Shown: positions 7,789 through 14,793, numbered from the stretch's first letter. The stretch: 14,994 nucleotides of DNA from an uncultured Fusobacterium sp. (GCA_900545035.1 UQXM01000025.1:1-14994); one strand, 5' to 3'. Numbers and translations are program-made. Notes: generated by a model from the letters alone, not told the origin.

Positions 7789-10068
7789 ATGAAAAAAATA
7801 CAAAAATTAATAAAAGCAGGAATTTTTATATCTGCTGTAATTGTATTTATAACTGCCGTAATATATATCAGATTTGATGCAGAGAGTGCAGAGAGAATTT
7901 TTGAGGACAGGTACAGTGTATCTGTCCTTGATAATAAAGGGAACATTATCGGTGTTCATTTGAATAAAGATGAACAGTGGCATTTGAAAAGTATGGACAA
8001 AATTCCCGAAAAATTGAAAACAGCTGTGATAAATTTTGAGGACAGAGATTTTTATTCTCATCATGGAATAGACTTTTCAGCTGTAATAAGGGCAGTGAGA
8101 GACAATATTTTTTACGGAAGAAAGACCGGAGCAAGTACAATTACAATGCAGACAGCCAAAGCCTTAAAGGCAAAAAAAAGAAATATTTTCAATAAATATA
8201 TTGAAATGATACAGGCTGTGAAAATGGAAAAATATTTTTCAAAAGATGAGATAATGCTGATGTATCTTAACAATGCTCCCTACGGAGGAAATATTGTGGG
8301 ATATAAAACAGCTTCTCATATGTATTTCAGAAAAAATCCCGATGAACTCACATGGGCAGAAGCTTCTCTTCTTGCAGTGCTTCCAAATTCTCCGGGACTT
8401 ATGAGCGTGGAAAAAAACAGAAGCAAACTTATTGAAAAAAGAAACAGACTGCTTAACACTCTTTTTGAAAAAAATATAATCGACGAAAGGCAGTACAGAC
8501 TTTCTGTAAAAGAGCCTCTTCCTGAAAAAAGATACAGTTTTGCATCTCTTGCACCTCATCTTGTAAGACGGCTTATAAATGAAAATAAAAATAACAGTAA
8601 AATAATAAAAAGCACAATTAACAGAGAGATACAGGAAAAAGCCGAAAAAATTGTAAAAGATTATTCGGGGTTTTTAAAAACACAAGGGATAAATAATGCT
8701 GCTGCAATAATTATTGACAATAAAACAGCAGAAGTGAGAGGTTATATAGGCTCACAGGATTTTTACGATTTGAAAAACAATGGACAAGTTGACGGAATAA
8801 CAGCTCTTCGTTCTCCCGGGTCTATACTGAAACCGTTTTTGTACGGCAGAGCAATTGACAGAGGAATTATTGCTCCCCAGTCAAAAGTTCCCGATGTGCC
8901 TTTATATTTTTCAAATTTCAGTCCACAGAATGCGAATAAAAAATATTACGGAATGACAGAGATGAGAGACGCTCTTGTAAAATCTCTGAATATTCCTTTT
9001 GTAACACTTTTGAAAGAATACGGGGAGGACAGATTTTTTTTCTTTTTGAAAGAGGCTTTGAATTTTGAGGACAGCGATTATTCAAGATACGGGCTTTCTC
9101 TTATTCTGGGAACAAAAGAGCTGTCTGTGGAAAATATCGGAAAATTGTATACAGGACTTGCTTCTTACGGAAATTTCAGAGAACTTGCATATATAAAGGA
9201 AGAAAAAAATAAAAATGAAAAAGGCAAACAGCTTATCACGAGAGGAGCTGCCTATCTTACTCTTCAGACAATCAGAGAACTGGAAAGACCGGGAATGGAA
9301 AAAATTTACAGGGATAAAAATCCTGTATCTTGGAAAACGGGAACAAGCCACGGCAGACGGGACGGTTGGGCTGCGGGAGTTACTCCCGAGTGGACGGTTG
9401 TTGTATGGACAGGAAATTTTACGGGAGAAGGAAACTCAAATCTTACGGGAGTGCAGACAGGGGGAAATCTTCTTTTTAATATTTTAAAAATTCTTCCCAA
9501 AAAAGAAAAAGAATTTCAGGAGCCAAAAGAGCTTATAAAAATAAAAGTTGATAAGGAAACGGGATACAGACTGAAATATGATGTTCCCTGCAAAGAGATT
9601 TTATATCCCTCTGATGCGGAGCCTTTGAGGACATCTCCCTATTACAGAAAAATTTTTGTGAATGACAAGGGAGAAGAGATAGATTCAAGGGACAAAGATT
9701 TTTACAAGGGAAAAGAAAAAATTGTGCTTTCATATCCTATTGAAGTGATAAACTATTTCATCAGAGAAAATATTGATGTTTCCCATATTTTCAGCGAAAA
9801 ATCGGCAGAGAGAACAATAAAATTTATTTATCCTGCCGATAATCTGAAAATAATTATACCAAAAGATTTTGACGGCGAAAAAAGTGTAATAGTAAAAACA
9901 GCCAATCTGAAAAATCAAAATCTTTATTGGTATGTAAACAGAGAATATGTCGGAACAGACAGAAGCCGAGAAAAAAGTTTTAATTTTAAAGAAGGAAAAT
10001 ATGAAATAATTATTGTGGGGGAAAACGGTGAAAGTGCAGGAGTAAATTTTCAGATTGTAAAAAAATAA
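7789..10068 (+). CDS. pbpC: Penicillin-binding protein 1C: bifunctional glycosyltransferase/transpeptidase
   Basis: A 759-residue class A PBP that polymerises and cross-links peptidoglycan in the periplasm. Residues 8-27 form a single N-terminal membrane anchor. The GT51 glycosyltransferase domain has FEDRDFYSHHGID, with catalytic E84 of the ED pair, then GASTITMQTAK, the MYLNNAPYG stretch and TWAEASLLAVLPNSP. The transpeptidase domain has the nucleophile motif S345-I-L-K348 within SPGSILKP, S399-L-N401, and K516-T-G-T-S. After the transpeptidase comes a C-terminal region that ends in a beta-rich domain typical of PBP1C (BiPBP_C type, about 680-759, including LYWYVNREYVGT). All catalytic motifs are present. 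The start ATG at 7789 lies 8 bases after the alpha-2-macroglobulin stop, and its ribosome binding site (GAGGT) overlaps that stop, implying translational coupling. PBP1C has been described as a repair-type synthase that is dispensable in E. coli. Confidence 0.95.
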   Translation: MKKIQKLIKAGIFISAVIVFITAVIYIRFDAESAERIFEDRYSVSVLDNKGNIIGVHLNKDEQWHLKSMDKIPEKLKTAVINFEDRDFYSHHGIDFSAVIRAVRDNIFYGRKTGASTITMQTAKALKAKKRNIFNKYIEMIQAVKMEKYFSKDEIMLMYLNNAPYGGNIVGYKTASHMYFRKNPDELTWAEASLLAVLPNSPGLMSVEKNRSKLIEKRNRLLNTLFEKNIIDERQYRLSVKEPLPEKRYSFASLAPHLVRRLINENKNNSKIIKSTINREIQEKAEKIVKDYSGFLKTQGINNAAAIIIDNKTAEVRGYIGSQDFYDLKNNGQVDGITALRSPGSILKPFLYGRAIDRGIIAPQSKVPDVPLYFSNFSPQNANKKYYGMTEMRDALVKSLNIPFVTLLKEYGEDRFFFFLKEALNFEDSDYSRYGLSLILGTKELSVENIGKLYTGLASYGNFRELAYIKEEKNKNEKGKQLITRGAAYLTLQTIRELERPGMEKIYRDKNPVSWKTGTSHGRRDGWAAGVTPEWTVVVWTGNFTGEGNSNLTGVQTGGNLLFNILKILPKKEKEFQEPKELIKIKVDKETGYRLKYDVPCKEILYPSDAEPLRTSPYYRKIFVNDKGEEIDSRDKDFYKGKEKIVLSYPIEVINYFIRENIDVSHIFSEKSAERTIKFIYPADNLKIIIPKDFDGEKSVIVKTANLKNQNLYWYVNREYVGTDRSREKSFNFKEGKYEIIIVGENGESAGVNFQIVKK

Positions 10069-10140
10069 TTATATATTTTATAGAAAAAAATACTATTTTG
10101 GCAGTCTAAATGAAAAACAATATGCAAAGGAGAAATTGAT

Positions 10141-10503
10141 ATGAAAAGACTGGGAATATTAATAACTGCAATAATGATAATGGGAACATCTGCAATGGCT
10201 ATTGACAGATTTGAATCCAAAAAAGACAGAAAGGCTCGTGAAGCACAAACAAAAATGCTGACAGCACAGGCAGAGCAGAACGGAATTAAACTTATAGGTC
10301 TTGAAAAAGCCAAAGAAACAGCACTGAAAGCAGCGGGAGCAGACGAGAGCAAAATAAAATATTATAAAATAAAACTTGATCGTGAAGACGATTACAATCC
10401 TACCGTATATGTGTATGAAATAGAATTTCTTCACGACGGACTGGAATATGAATTTGAAATAAACGGAGAAAACAATGAGATTTTAAAAACAGATGTAGAG
10501 TAA
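10141..10503 (+). CDS. Small exported PepSY-domain protein
   Basis: A 120-residue precursor. Residues 1-20 are a signal peptide (MKRLGILITAIMIMGTSAMA) with an AMA cleavage site, giving a mature periplasmic protein of about 100 residues. Residues 21-45 are highly charged. The rest is a PepSY-type domain: LEKAKETALKAAG, then KIKYYKIKLDRED, YVYEIEFLHDGLEYEFEING and a final NNEILKTD. PepSY domains are found as inhibitors or chaperone-like modules of secreted proteases and in cell-envelope proteins, but the partner here is not shown. It follows pbpC by 72 bases with AAAGGAG at 10126-10132. I see no terminator between them, so it may be the third gene of the envelope operon. Its role beside an anti-protease and a peptidoglycan synthase is an inference. 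Confidence 0.82.
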   Translation: MKRLGILITAIMIMGTSAMAIDRFESKKDRKAREAQTKMLTAQAEQNGIKLIGLEKAKETALKAAGADESKIKYYKIKLDREDDYNPTVYVYEIEFLHDGLEYEFEINGENNEILKTDVE

Positions 10504-10552
10504 CAGCGAAACCGTGAAATTAATAAAAAATTCATAAAAGAAAATAAAATAG

Positions 10553-10581
10553 TTGCAAAAAGCTGAAAAACATGATACAAT
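10553..10581 (+). promoter_or_regulatory. Promoter of rpmE
   Basis: TTGCAA (10553-10558) and TACAAT (10576-10581) are 17 bases apart, with a TGA extension directly before the -10 box. Transcription would start near 10588, giving a leader of about 40 bases. The leader ends in a less usual ribosome binding site (AAGGA at 10611-10615, 11 bases before the ATG). Confidence 0.75.
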
Positions 10582-10626
10582 TCTTTGTGAATTTATAAGT
10601 TAATTATCGAAGGACGGTGAAACGGA

Positions 10627-10833
10627 ATGAAAAAAGGAATACATCCTGATTACAAAGTTGTAACAGTTGAATGTACTTGCGGAGAAAAATTCGAAACAAG
10701 ATCTACATATGCAAAAGGTGACCTTAAAGTTGCTGTTTGTTCAAAATGTCATCCATTCTACACAGGAAAAGCTAAATTCTTAGATACAGCTGGTAGAGTT
10801 GACAAGTTCAACAAAAAATACAATATCAAATAA
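10627..10833 (+). CDS. rpmE: 50S ribosomal protein L31 (zinc-binding type)
   Basis: A 68-residue component of the large ribosomal subunit at the central protuberance, near the subunit bridge. The sequence follows L31 from end to end: MKKGIHPDYK at the start, STYAKGDLKVAVCSKCHPF, and a GRVDKFNKKYNIK C-terminus. Four cysteines (C16, C18, C38, C41) form the zinc site of the C-plus form (RpmE), which many bacteria replace with a cysteine-free paralogue (YkgM/RpmE2) when zinc is short. No such paralogue is in this window. The gene is monocistronic by context, with its own promoter and a strong terminator 2 bases after the stop. Codon choice includes several C-ending and frequent GCT/GTT codons, as expected for a highly expressed gene. 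Confidence 0.97.
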   Translation: MKKGIHPDYKVVTVECTCGEKFETRSTYAKGDLKVAVCSKCHPFYTGKAKFLDTAGRVDKFNKKYNIK

Positions 10834-10834
10834 G

Positions 10835-10860
10835 AAACAGGACAAATGTCCTGTTTTTTT
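10835..10860 (+). terminator. Rho-independent terminator of rpmE
   Basis: AAACAGGAC (10835-10843) pairs perfectly with GTCCTGTTT (10848-10856) around a 4-base loop, and the pairing runs into a T tract to 10860. The upp ribosome binding site begins only about 18 bases later and no convincing separate upp promoter is visible, so upp may be expressed by partial read-through. Confidence 0.92.
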
Positions 10861-10890
10861 ATAAAGAACAACAATTCAGGAGGCGAGATA

Positions 10891-11517
10891 ATGGCAGTTG
10901 TAGAAATTAAACACCCTTTAATTGAGCACAAGCTTACTTACTTGAGAGATAAAAATACGGATACCAAAACATTCAGAGAAAATTTGAATGAAATAGCAAA
11001 ACTTATGATTTATGAAACAACAAAAGATTTAGAGCTTGAGGAGATTGAAGTGGAAACTCCAATCATGAAAACAAAAGCCGGAATTTTAAAAGACAAAGCA
11101 GTGGCAATTGTTCCTATTTTAAGAGCAGGGCTTGGAATGGTTGACGGGATACTTTCTCTTATACCTACTGCAAAGATAGGACATATAGGAGTATACAGAA
11201 ACGAAGAAACTTTACAGCCTGTATATTATTATTGCAAACTGCCTGTTGATATCAAAGACAGAAAGGTTATATTGGTTGACCCTATGCTTGCAACAGGAGG
11301 ATCAGCAATTTATGCTATCGACTATTTAAAAGAAAGAGGAGTAAAAGATATTACATTTATGTGTCTGATATCAGCTCCTGAAGGAATAGCCAAAGTTCAG
11401 GAAGCTCATCCGGATGTGCCTGTTTTCACAGCTAAAATTGATAAATGTCTGAACGAACACGGATATATTATTCCGGGACTTGGAGACTGCGGAGACAGAA
11501 TTTTCGGAACTAAATAA
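10891..11517 (+). CDS. upp: Uracil phosphoribosyltransferase
   Basis: This cytoplasmic pyrimidine salvage enzyme converts uracil and PRPP to UMP and pyrophosphate. The 208-residue length is that of the family. Residues 73-86 (IVPILRAGLGMVDG) are the conserved first signature. VDPMLATGGSA (129-139) is the PRPP-binding loop. IIPGLGDCGDRIFGT (193-207) is the uracil-binding C-terminal motif, with cysteine at 200 where many homologues have alanine. The ATG at 10891 is preferred because AGGAGG sits at 10878-10883, 7 bases upstream, and the protein then starts at the family's normal N-terminus. A longer open frame upstream runs back into the rpmE terminator and is not real coding sequence. Confidence 0.97.
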   Translation: MAVVEIKHPLIEHKLTYLRDKNTDTKTFRENLNEIAKLMIYETTKDLELEEIEVETPIMKTKAGILKDKAVAIVPILRAGLGMVDGILSLIPTAKIGHIGVYRNEETLQPVYYYCKLPVDIKDRKVILVDPMLATGGSAIYAIDYLKERGVKDITFMCLISAPEGIAKVQEAHPDVPVFTAKIDKCLNEHGYIIPGLGDCGDRIFGTK

Positions 11518-11526
11518 TAAAAAAAG

Positions 11527-11562
11527 AAGCAGCTCGGGAGTTTTTCCCAAACTGCTTTTTTT
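11527..11562. terminator. Bidirectional terminator between upp and the convergent minus-strand gene
   Basis: AAGCAG...GGGA (11527-11539) pairs with TCCC...CTGCTT (11545-11557). Read from the minus strand, the two middle mismatches become G-U pairs, giving a continuous 13-bp stem followed by a long T tract (the A run at 11518-11525). On the plus strand the stem has two C-A mismatches but still ends in seven T. It therefore should stop both upp and the convergent gene, better for the latter. Confidence 0.85.
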
Positions 11563-11563
11563 A

Positions 11564-12391
11564 TTACAGGACTTCCAATTTTATTTTCTTTTTTGAAATA
11601 AATGTAATTTTCAGTTCGCCGTTAATTTTTGCATTTTCCGAAAACCACATTTTAAGAGGTTTGTTTCCTATGATTCTGGCAGTATTTGAAACATTGGCTG
11701 TTCTGCTGATTTTTCCCTGAATAATTTGTTTTTCGCCGACAACAATTTGGATATCTGTCTTATCATCTCCCACAAGGTGAGAATAAGAAGTTTTCAGATT
11801 GAAGAAACCTCTTTCGTAATAACTTTTTCCAAGAATAAAAATATATGATTCATGCTCTTTTTTAACTTTTTCTTTTTTAACAGGAGGCTCTTTTCCTTCG
11901 GCAGCAGCCTGTTTTACAGCAGCTTCTTCTGCTTCTCTTTCTTTTTCCTTTTCTTTTTCGGATTTTAAAACAGCAGTTCTGTCTTTTCCCACAATATTTT
12001 TCATACGGTCTTTCAAATCATCGGAATTCCAAGAAGGATTTATTTCTTTTATAATGTTTGCAATCTGTGCGTTTGAAAATTTCGCAGCCAGTCCAAACCA
12101 TTTTTTATTTTTAAGAGCGTAGATAAAAATCTCTTTATCAGTCAAAGCTTTTAAAAGAGAGTTTTTTACAGCTATTTTGTCAAGGTCAAGATTAGAGGGA
12201 TTTATAAACAAAGAAAGGAAAGTTTCAAAATTTCCCTCGGCTGATGCCATATACACAACAGTGGAATCCTGAACAAAGGCAAAAATTATATCTGATGAAT
12301 CTTTAAATTCAGATATTTCAAAAGACAGCTCTTTATCAAATTTTTTCCACATACCAATTTTTTTAAAACCAAGTTCAAGTAATTTTTCCAT
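11564..12391 (-). CDS. Uncharacterised protein: degenerate GIY-YIG-like N-domain, charged linker, beta-rich C-domain
   Basis: A 275-residue cytoplasmic protein (no signal or membrane segment) that I cannot name with certainty. Residues 1-123 follow, by eye, the outline of a GIY-YIG nuclease subfamily: ELGFKKIGMWKK at the start, IIFAFV (35-40) and VVYMAS (45-50) in place of the GIY and YIG strands, an NPS turn (64-66), KEIFIYAL (86-93) and a closing INPSWN (117-122). The residues expected for catalysis seem lost: no glycine follows the second tyrosine strand, and no clear catalytic arginine or glutamate is found. Residues 144-181 are a lysine/glutamate/alanine-rich, probably helical or disordered linker. 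Residues 183-275 look all-beta, with GKISRTANVSNTARIIGNKP and KMWF landmarks, possibly a nucleic-acid-binding module. The start has a strong AGGGGAGGT upstream. It is transcribed alone, convergent with upp. Function is unknown. Confidence 0.8.
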   Translation of the reverse strand: MEKLLELGFKKIGMWKKFDKELSFEISEFKDSSDIIFAFVQDSTVVYMASAEGNFETFLSLFINPSNLDLDKIAVKNSLLKALTDKEIFIYALKNKKWFGLAAKFSNAQIANIIKEINPSWNSDDLKDRMKNIVGKDRTAVLKSEKEKEKEREAEEAAVKQAAAEGKEPPVKKEKVKKEHESYIFILGKSYYERGFFNLKTSYSHLVGDDKTDIQIVVGEKQIIQGKISRTANVSNTARIIGNKPLKMWFSENAKINGELKITFISKKKIKLEVL

Positions 12392-12448
12392 GTTTTTTTG
12401 ACCTCCCCTGAAGAAAAATAAAAATAAATATTAAAATAAAATTTCTCG

Positions 12449-12477
12449 TTTATATTATATTACCTTAAATTTTGCAA
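12449..12477 (-). promoter_or_regulatory. Minus-strand promoter of the degenerate GIY-YIG-like gene
   Basis: On the minus strand TTGCAA (12477-12472) and TATAAA (12454-12449) are 17 bases apart, giving a leader of about 50 bases before the ATG at 12391. The box TTGCAA is the same -35 sequence used before rpmE. Confidence 0.6.
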
Positions 12478-12558
12478 AAAAGGAAGAAAAACTTTGTAAA
12501 AAAGCAATAATTTTTTAATTTTGAGTTTAGAAAGTGAAAGGAGATACTTACAGAAGTA

Positions 12559-12587
12559 TTGATATAATATAAAAAATGGTGTAAAAT
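12559..12587 (+). promoter_or_regulatory. Candidate promoter of the rfaE2-tsaE-tsaB operon
   Basis: TTGATA (12559-12564) and TAAAAT (12582-12587) are 17 bases apart. A consensus TATAAT also overlaps this region (12563-12568) but lacks a -35 box at the right distance. A short inverted repeat, ATACTT/AAGTAT (12544-12559), lies just upstream. The whole 12392-12622 gap is a divergent regulatory region with this promoter and the minus-strand one, and no gene. Confidence 0.5.
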
Positions 12588-12622
12588 TGTAGAATAGAAT
12601 AAAATTATTCGGGAGGTTTCTT

Positions 12623-13084
12623 GTGATTGTAGACAGAGAGTTCGGAAAAAAATTAGTTGAGGAGCTGAAAAAACAGAATAAAACAGTTGTGTTCACAAAC
12701 GGATGTTTTGATATACTTCATGTGGGACATTTGAGATATTTAAATGAAGCAAAAAAACAGGGAGATGTTCTGATTGTGGGAGTAAACTCTGATGCTTCGG
12801 TAAAAAGACTGAAAGGAGAAACAAGACCTATAAACAACCAGTATGACAGAGCAGAAATGCTTTGCGGACTGAAAGCTGTTGACTACACAGTGATATTTGA
12901 AGAGGATACTCCTGAAAGTCTGATAGGAGATTTGAAGCCTTCAATTCATGTTAAGGGAGGAGATTATACAAAAGATGACCTGCCTGAAACAAAAATAGTG
13001 GAAAGTTACGGAGGAGAAGTGAGAATACTTACTTTTATCGAAGGAAAATCTACTACCAATATAGTGAAAAAAATTCAAGGATAA
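12623..13084 (+). CDS. rfaE2: D-glycero-beta-D-manno-heptose 1-phosphate adenylyltransferase (stand-alone RfaE2/HldE C-domain)
   Basis: This cytoplasmic enzyme transfers AMP from ATP to heptose 1-phosphate, making the ADP-heptose precursor used for LPS inner core. At 153 residues it matches the nucleotidyltransferase half of HldE. VFTNGCFDILHVGHLRYL (23-40) contains the HxGH motif (33-36) of this superfamily. VGVNSDASVKRLKG, RPIN, RAEMLCGL, VDYTVIFEEDTP and VKGGDYT are typical of the RfaE2 group, and GKSTTNIV (141-148) is the second ATP-binding signature. The kinase half (RfaE1/HldE N-domain) is absent and must be encoded elsewhere. The start is a GTG at 12623, 6 bases after GGGAGG (12611-12616). 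It is the first gene of an operon with tsaE and tsaB. Its presence implies LPS with a heptose core. Confidence 0.9.
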   Translation: MIVDREFGKKLVEELKKQNKTVVFTNGCFDILHVGHLRYLNEAKKQGDVLIVGVNSDASVKRLKGETRPINNQYDRAEMLCGLKAVDYTVIFEEDTPESLIGDLKPSIHVKGGDYTKDDLPETKIVESYGGEVRILTFIEGKSTTNIVKKIQG

Positions 13085-13094
13085 CGGTGAAAAT

Positions 13095-13559
13095 ATGAAA
13101 AAAATATTGAGTTTTAAAGAGATAGATAAAATTGCCGAAAAACTTGCAGAGTATGTGCAGGCAGGAGATGTGGTTGCTCTTATAGGTGATTTGGGAACAG
13201 GAAAAACAACTTTTACAAAAAAGTTTGCAGAAACTCTGGGAGTTACAGACAATCTTAAAAGTCCTACTTTCAACTATGTGCTTGAATATTTTTCCGGAAG
13301 ACTTCCTCTGTATCATTTCGATGTATACAGACTGGGAGAAGCGGAAGAGATTTACGAAGTGGGATATGAAGATTATCTTGGGGGAGACGGAGTGATGCTT
13401 ATAGAATGGGCAGATATTATCCAGTCTGAACTGCCGAAAGAATATATAAAAATAGTTTTGGAGTATGACGGAGATGAAACAAGAGGAGTTTCTCTTGAAT
13501 ATATCGGAAACGAAGAAAAAGAAAAGGAGATGTTAAACTATGTTGGTTTTGGCAATTGA
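13095..13559 (+). CDS. tsaE: tRNA t6A biosynthesis ATPase TsaE
   Basis: A P-loop ATPase (154 residues) of the TsaB-TsaD-TsaE complex, which transfers threonylcarbamoyl to A37 of ANN-decoding tRNAs. The Walker A motif is GDLGTGKTTF (31-40). SPTF (56-59) is the conserved switch sequence. HFDVYRL (74-80) and IEW (103-105) are further family signatures that build the nucleotide pocket. The gene follows rfaE2 by 10 bases with only a weak ribosome binding site (GGTGA), suggesting coupled translation, and overlaps tsaB by 20 bases. The last 20 residues are highly charged (EEKEKEM) and this stretch contains the ribosome binding site for tsaB. Confidence 0.95.
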   Translation: MKKILSFKEIDKIAEKLAEYVQAGDVVALIGDLGTGKTTFTKKFAETLGVTDNLKSPTFNYVLEYFSGRLPLYHFDVYRLGEAEEIYEVGYEDYLGGDGVMLIEWADIIQSELPKEYIKIVLEYDGDETRGVSLEYIGNEEKEKEMLNYVGFGN

Positions 13560-14244
13560 TACATCTACAAATGTGGGAACAGCAGGACTGTATTCAAGTG
13601 AAACAGGTTTAGTCGGAGAGATAACAATAAATATAAAGAGAACTCATTCTGAAAATATAATGACAGCAATAGACAGTCTTTTAAAACTTAGTGAAAAAAA
13701 TATACAGGATATAGACAAAATAGCTGTGAGCATAGGTCCGGGATCTTTTACAGGAATAAGAATAGGGGTTGCCGCAGCAAAAGGGCTGGCTTATTCTATG
13801 GGAAAACCTATTGCCGCTGTGAATGAGCTTGATGCCACAGCATTTGGTGCAGCTGAAACAGACTGTGAAATAATTCCTATAATAGATGCCAGAAAAGAGA
13901 GAGGATATTATTGCTGTTACAAATATGAAAACGGAAAAATAATAAGAACAGAAGAGTATGGTGTTGGCGAAATAAGAGAGTATCTTGAAAATAAAAAAGA
14001 TAAAAAGGTTTTATTTTTGGGAGACGGAGCAATAAAATATTCTGCACTTATAAAAGAAATAATGGGAGAAAATGCAAAATTTGCAATGAAATCTCTGAGC
14101 CTTCCGAGAGCGGCAGTTATTGCTGAAATGGCTGTTGACACAGAAGATAATCTTTATACACTTGAGCCTTTCTATCTTAGCAAAGCACAGGCAGAGAGAG
14201 AAAAAGAAGCCAGAGAACAGGAAAAACAGGCAACAGAAATCTGA
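13540..14244 (+). CDS. tsaB: tRNA t6A biosynthesis protein TsaB
   Basis: A 234-residue ASKHA-fold scaffold that dimerises with TsaD in threonylcarbamoyl-adenosine synthesis (E. coli TsaB is 231). Visible family motifs are AIDTST (5-10), HSENI (36-40), GPGSFTGIRIG (66-76) and the following helix AAKGLAYSMGKP (79-90). The middle IIPIIDARKERGYYCCY stretch is also typical. The C-terminus ends in a charged tail (EREKEAREQEKQ). The start ATG at 13540 has AAAGGAG about 8 bases upstream inside tsaE. Overlap with tsaE supports stoichiometric coupled expression. TsaD, the catalytic partner, and TsaC, which makes the threonylcarbamoyl-AMP, are not in the window. No clear terminator follows. Confidence 0.95.
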   Translation: MLVLAIDTSTNVGTAGLYSSETGLVGEITINIKRTHSENIMTAIDSLLKLSEKNIQDIDKIAVSIGPGSFTGIRIGVAAAKGLAYSMGKPIAAVNELDATAFGAAETDCEIIPIIDARKERGYYCCYKYENGKIIRTEEYGVGEIREYLENKKDKKVLFLGDGAIKYSALIKEIMGENAKFAMKSLSLPRAAVIAEMAVDTEDNLYTLEPFYLSKAQAEREKEAREQEKQATEI

Positions 14245-14315
14245 TACCGTAACAGGACAATGTGTCTTAAAAATCCTAAAACAAAAAAATAAACTGCAAA
14301 AAAACTGTATGATAT

Positions 14316-14344
14316 TTGACAAAGCTTAGGTTCTGTGGTAGATT
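14316..14344 (+). promoter_or_regulatory. Promoter of trxA
   Basis: A perfect TTGACA (14316-14321) and TAGATT (14339-14344) are 17 bases apart, with a TGG extension directly before the -10 box. The leader is about 27 bases and contains the AAGGAGGGT ribosome binding site. The rest of the 133-base gap after tsaB shows no other structure that I can support. Confidence 0.75.
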
Positions 14345-14377
14345 ATTTAGAGGGTTATTTTTTAAGGAGGGTACTTA

Positions 14378-14698
14378 ATGAGTAATATAATTAAATTGGA
14401 CACAAACTCTTTTGAAAAAGAAGTATTGAACTGCTCAGGTGTTGTATTGGTTGATTTCTGGGCTGAATGGTGTGGACCTTGTAAAATGCAGCTTCCTGTA
14501 CTTGAAGAAATTTCATCGGAAATGACAGATGTTAAAGTATGCAAAGTAAATGTAGATGAAAATAATGAACTGGCAATAAAATTCGGAATAAGAAGTATTC
14601 CTACAATGATGATTTTTAAAAACGGAGAAAAAGTAGATCAGCTTGTGGGGCTGAAACAAAAATATGAGCTTAAAGAAAAGCTTGGAAGTTTGAAATAA
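14378..14698 (+). CDS. trxA: Thioredoxin
   Basis: A 106-residue cytoplasmic protein disulfide reductant. The active site WCGPC (31-35, redox cysteines C32 and C35) follows the strand VLVDFWAE (23-30). The cis-proline loop is SIPTMMIF, with P75. KNGEKVDQLVGL and the C-terminal helix complete the fold, and length is normal for TrxA. It has its own strong promoter and a terminator, so it is expressed alone. Thioredoxin reductase is not in this window. Two further cysteines (19 and 55) lie outside the active site. Confidence 0.97.
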   Translation: MSNIIKLDTNSFEKEVLNCSGVVLVDFWAEWCGPCKMQLPVLEEISSEMTDVKVCKVNVDENNELAIKFGIRSIPTMMIFKNGEKVDQLVGLKQKYELKEKLGSLK

Positions 14699-14714
14699 AA
14701 ATAATACAAAAATT

Positions 14715-14743
14715 ATACCTGCGAAAAATGCAGGTATTTTTTT
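14715..14743 (+). terminator. Rho-independent terminator of trxA
   Basis: ATACCTGC (14715-14722) pairs perfectly with GCAGGTAT (14730-14737) around a 7-base loop, running into a T tract to 14743. Confidence 0.92.
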
Positions 14744-14745
14744 AC

Positions 14746-14789
14746 AAAAAAATATTTAAAAAAATATTTAAAAAAATATAAAAAAATTT
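14746..14789. repeat. Phased A-tracts (A7TATTT direct repeat)
   Basis: Four runs of seven A start at 14746, 14758, 14770 and 14780. The first two units are identical 12-mers (A7TATTT) and the next two are shortened to 10 bases (A7TAT, A7TTT). Spacing of 10-12 bp keeps the tracts near one face of the helix, a pattern that causes intrinsic DNA curvature. They lie immediately upstream of a promoter-like region, where they could act as an UP-element-like enhancer. Confidence 0.75.
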
Positions 14790-14793
14790 ATTT

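Noticed and set aside
9215..9487. 90-residue plus-strand open frame inside pbpC
   Set aside because: It is out of frame with the transpeptidase KTGTS region, which is clearly coding in the pbpC frame. It has no recognisable motif.
10098..10126. TTGGCA and TATGCA, 17 bases apart, as a promoter for the PepSY gene
   Set aside because: The -10 box would abut the ribosome binding site, putting the transcription start inside or after it, so the transcript would lack the ribosome binding site.
10846..10890. Fifteen-residue upstream extension of the upp reading frame
   Set aside because: It begins inside the rpmE terminator hairpin and T tract. The ATG at 10891 has a correctly spaced AGGAGG and gives the normal family length.
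14251..14275. Weak inverted repeat after tsaB resembling the rpmE terminator stem
   Set aside because: Only about six pairs with a G-U, and no T tract follows, so it is not a convincing terminator.
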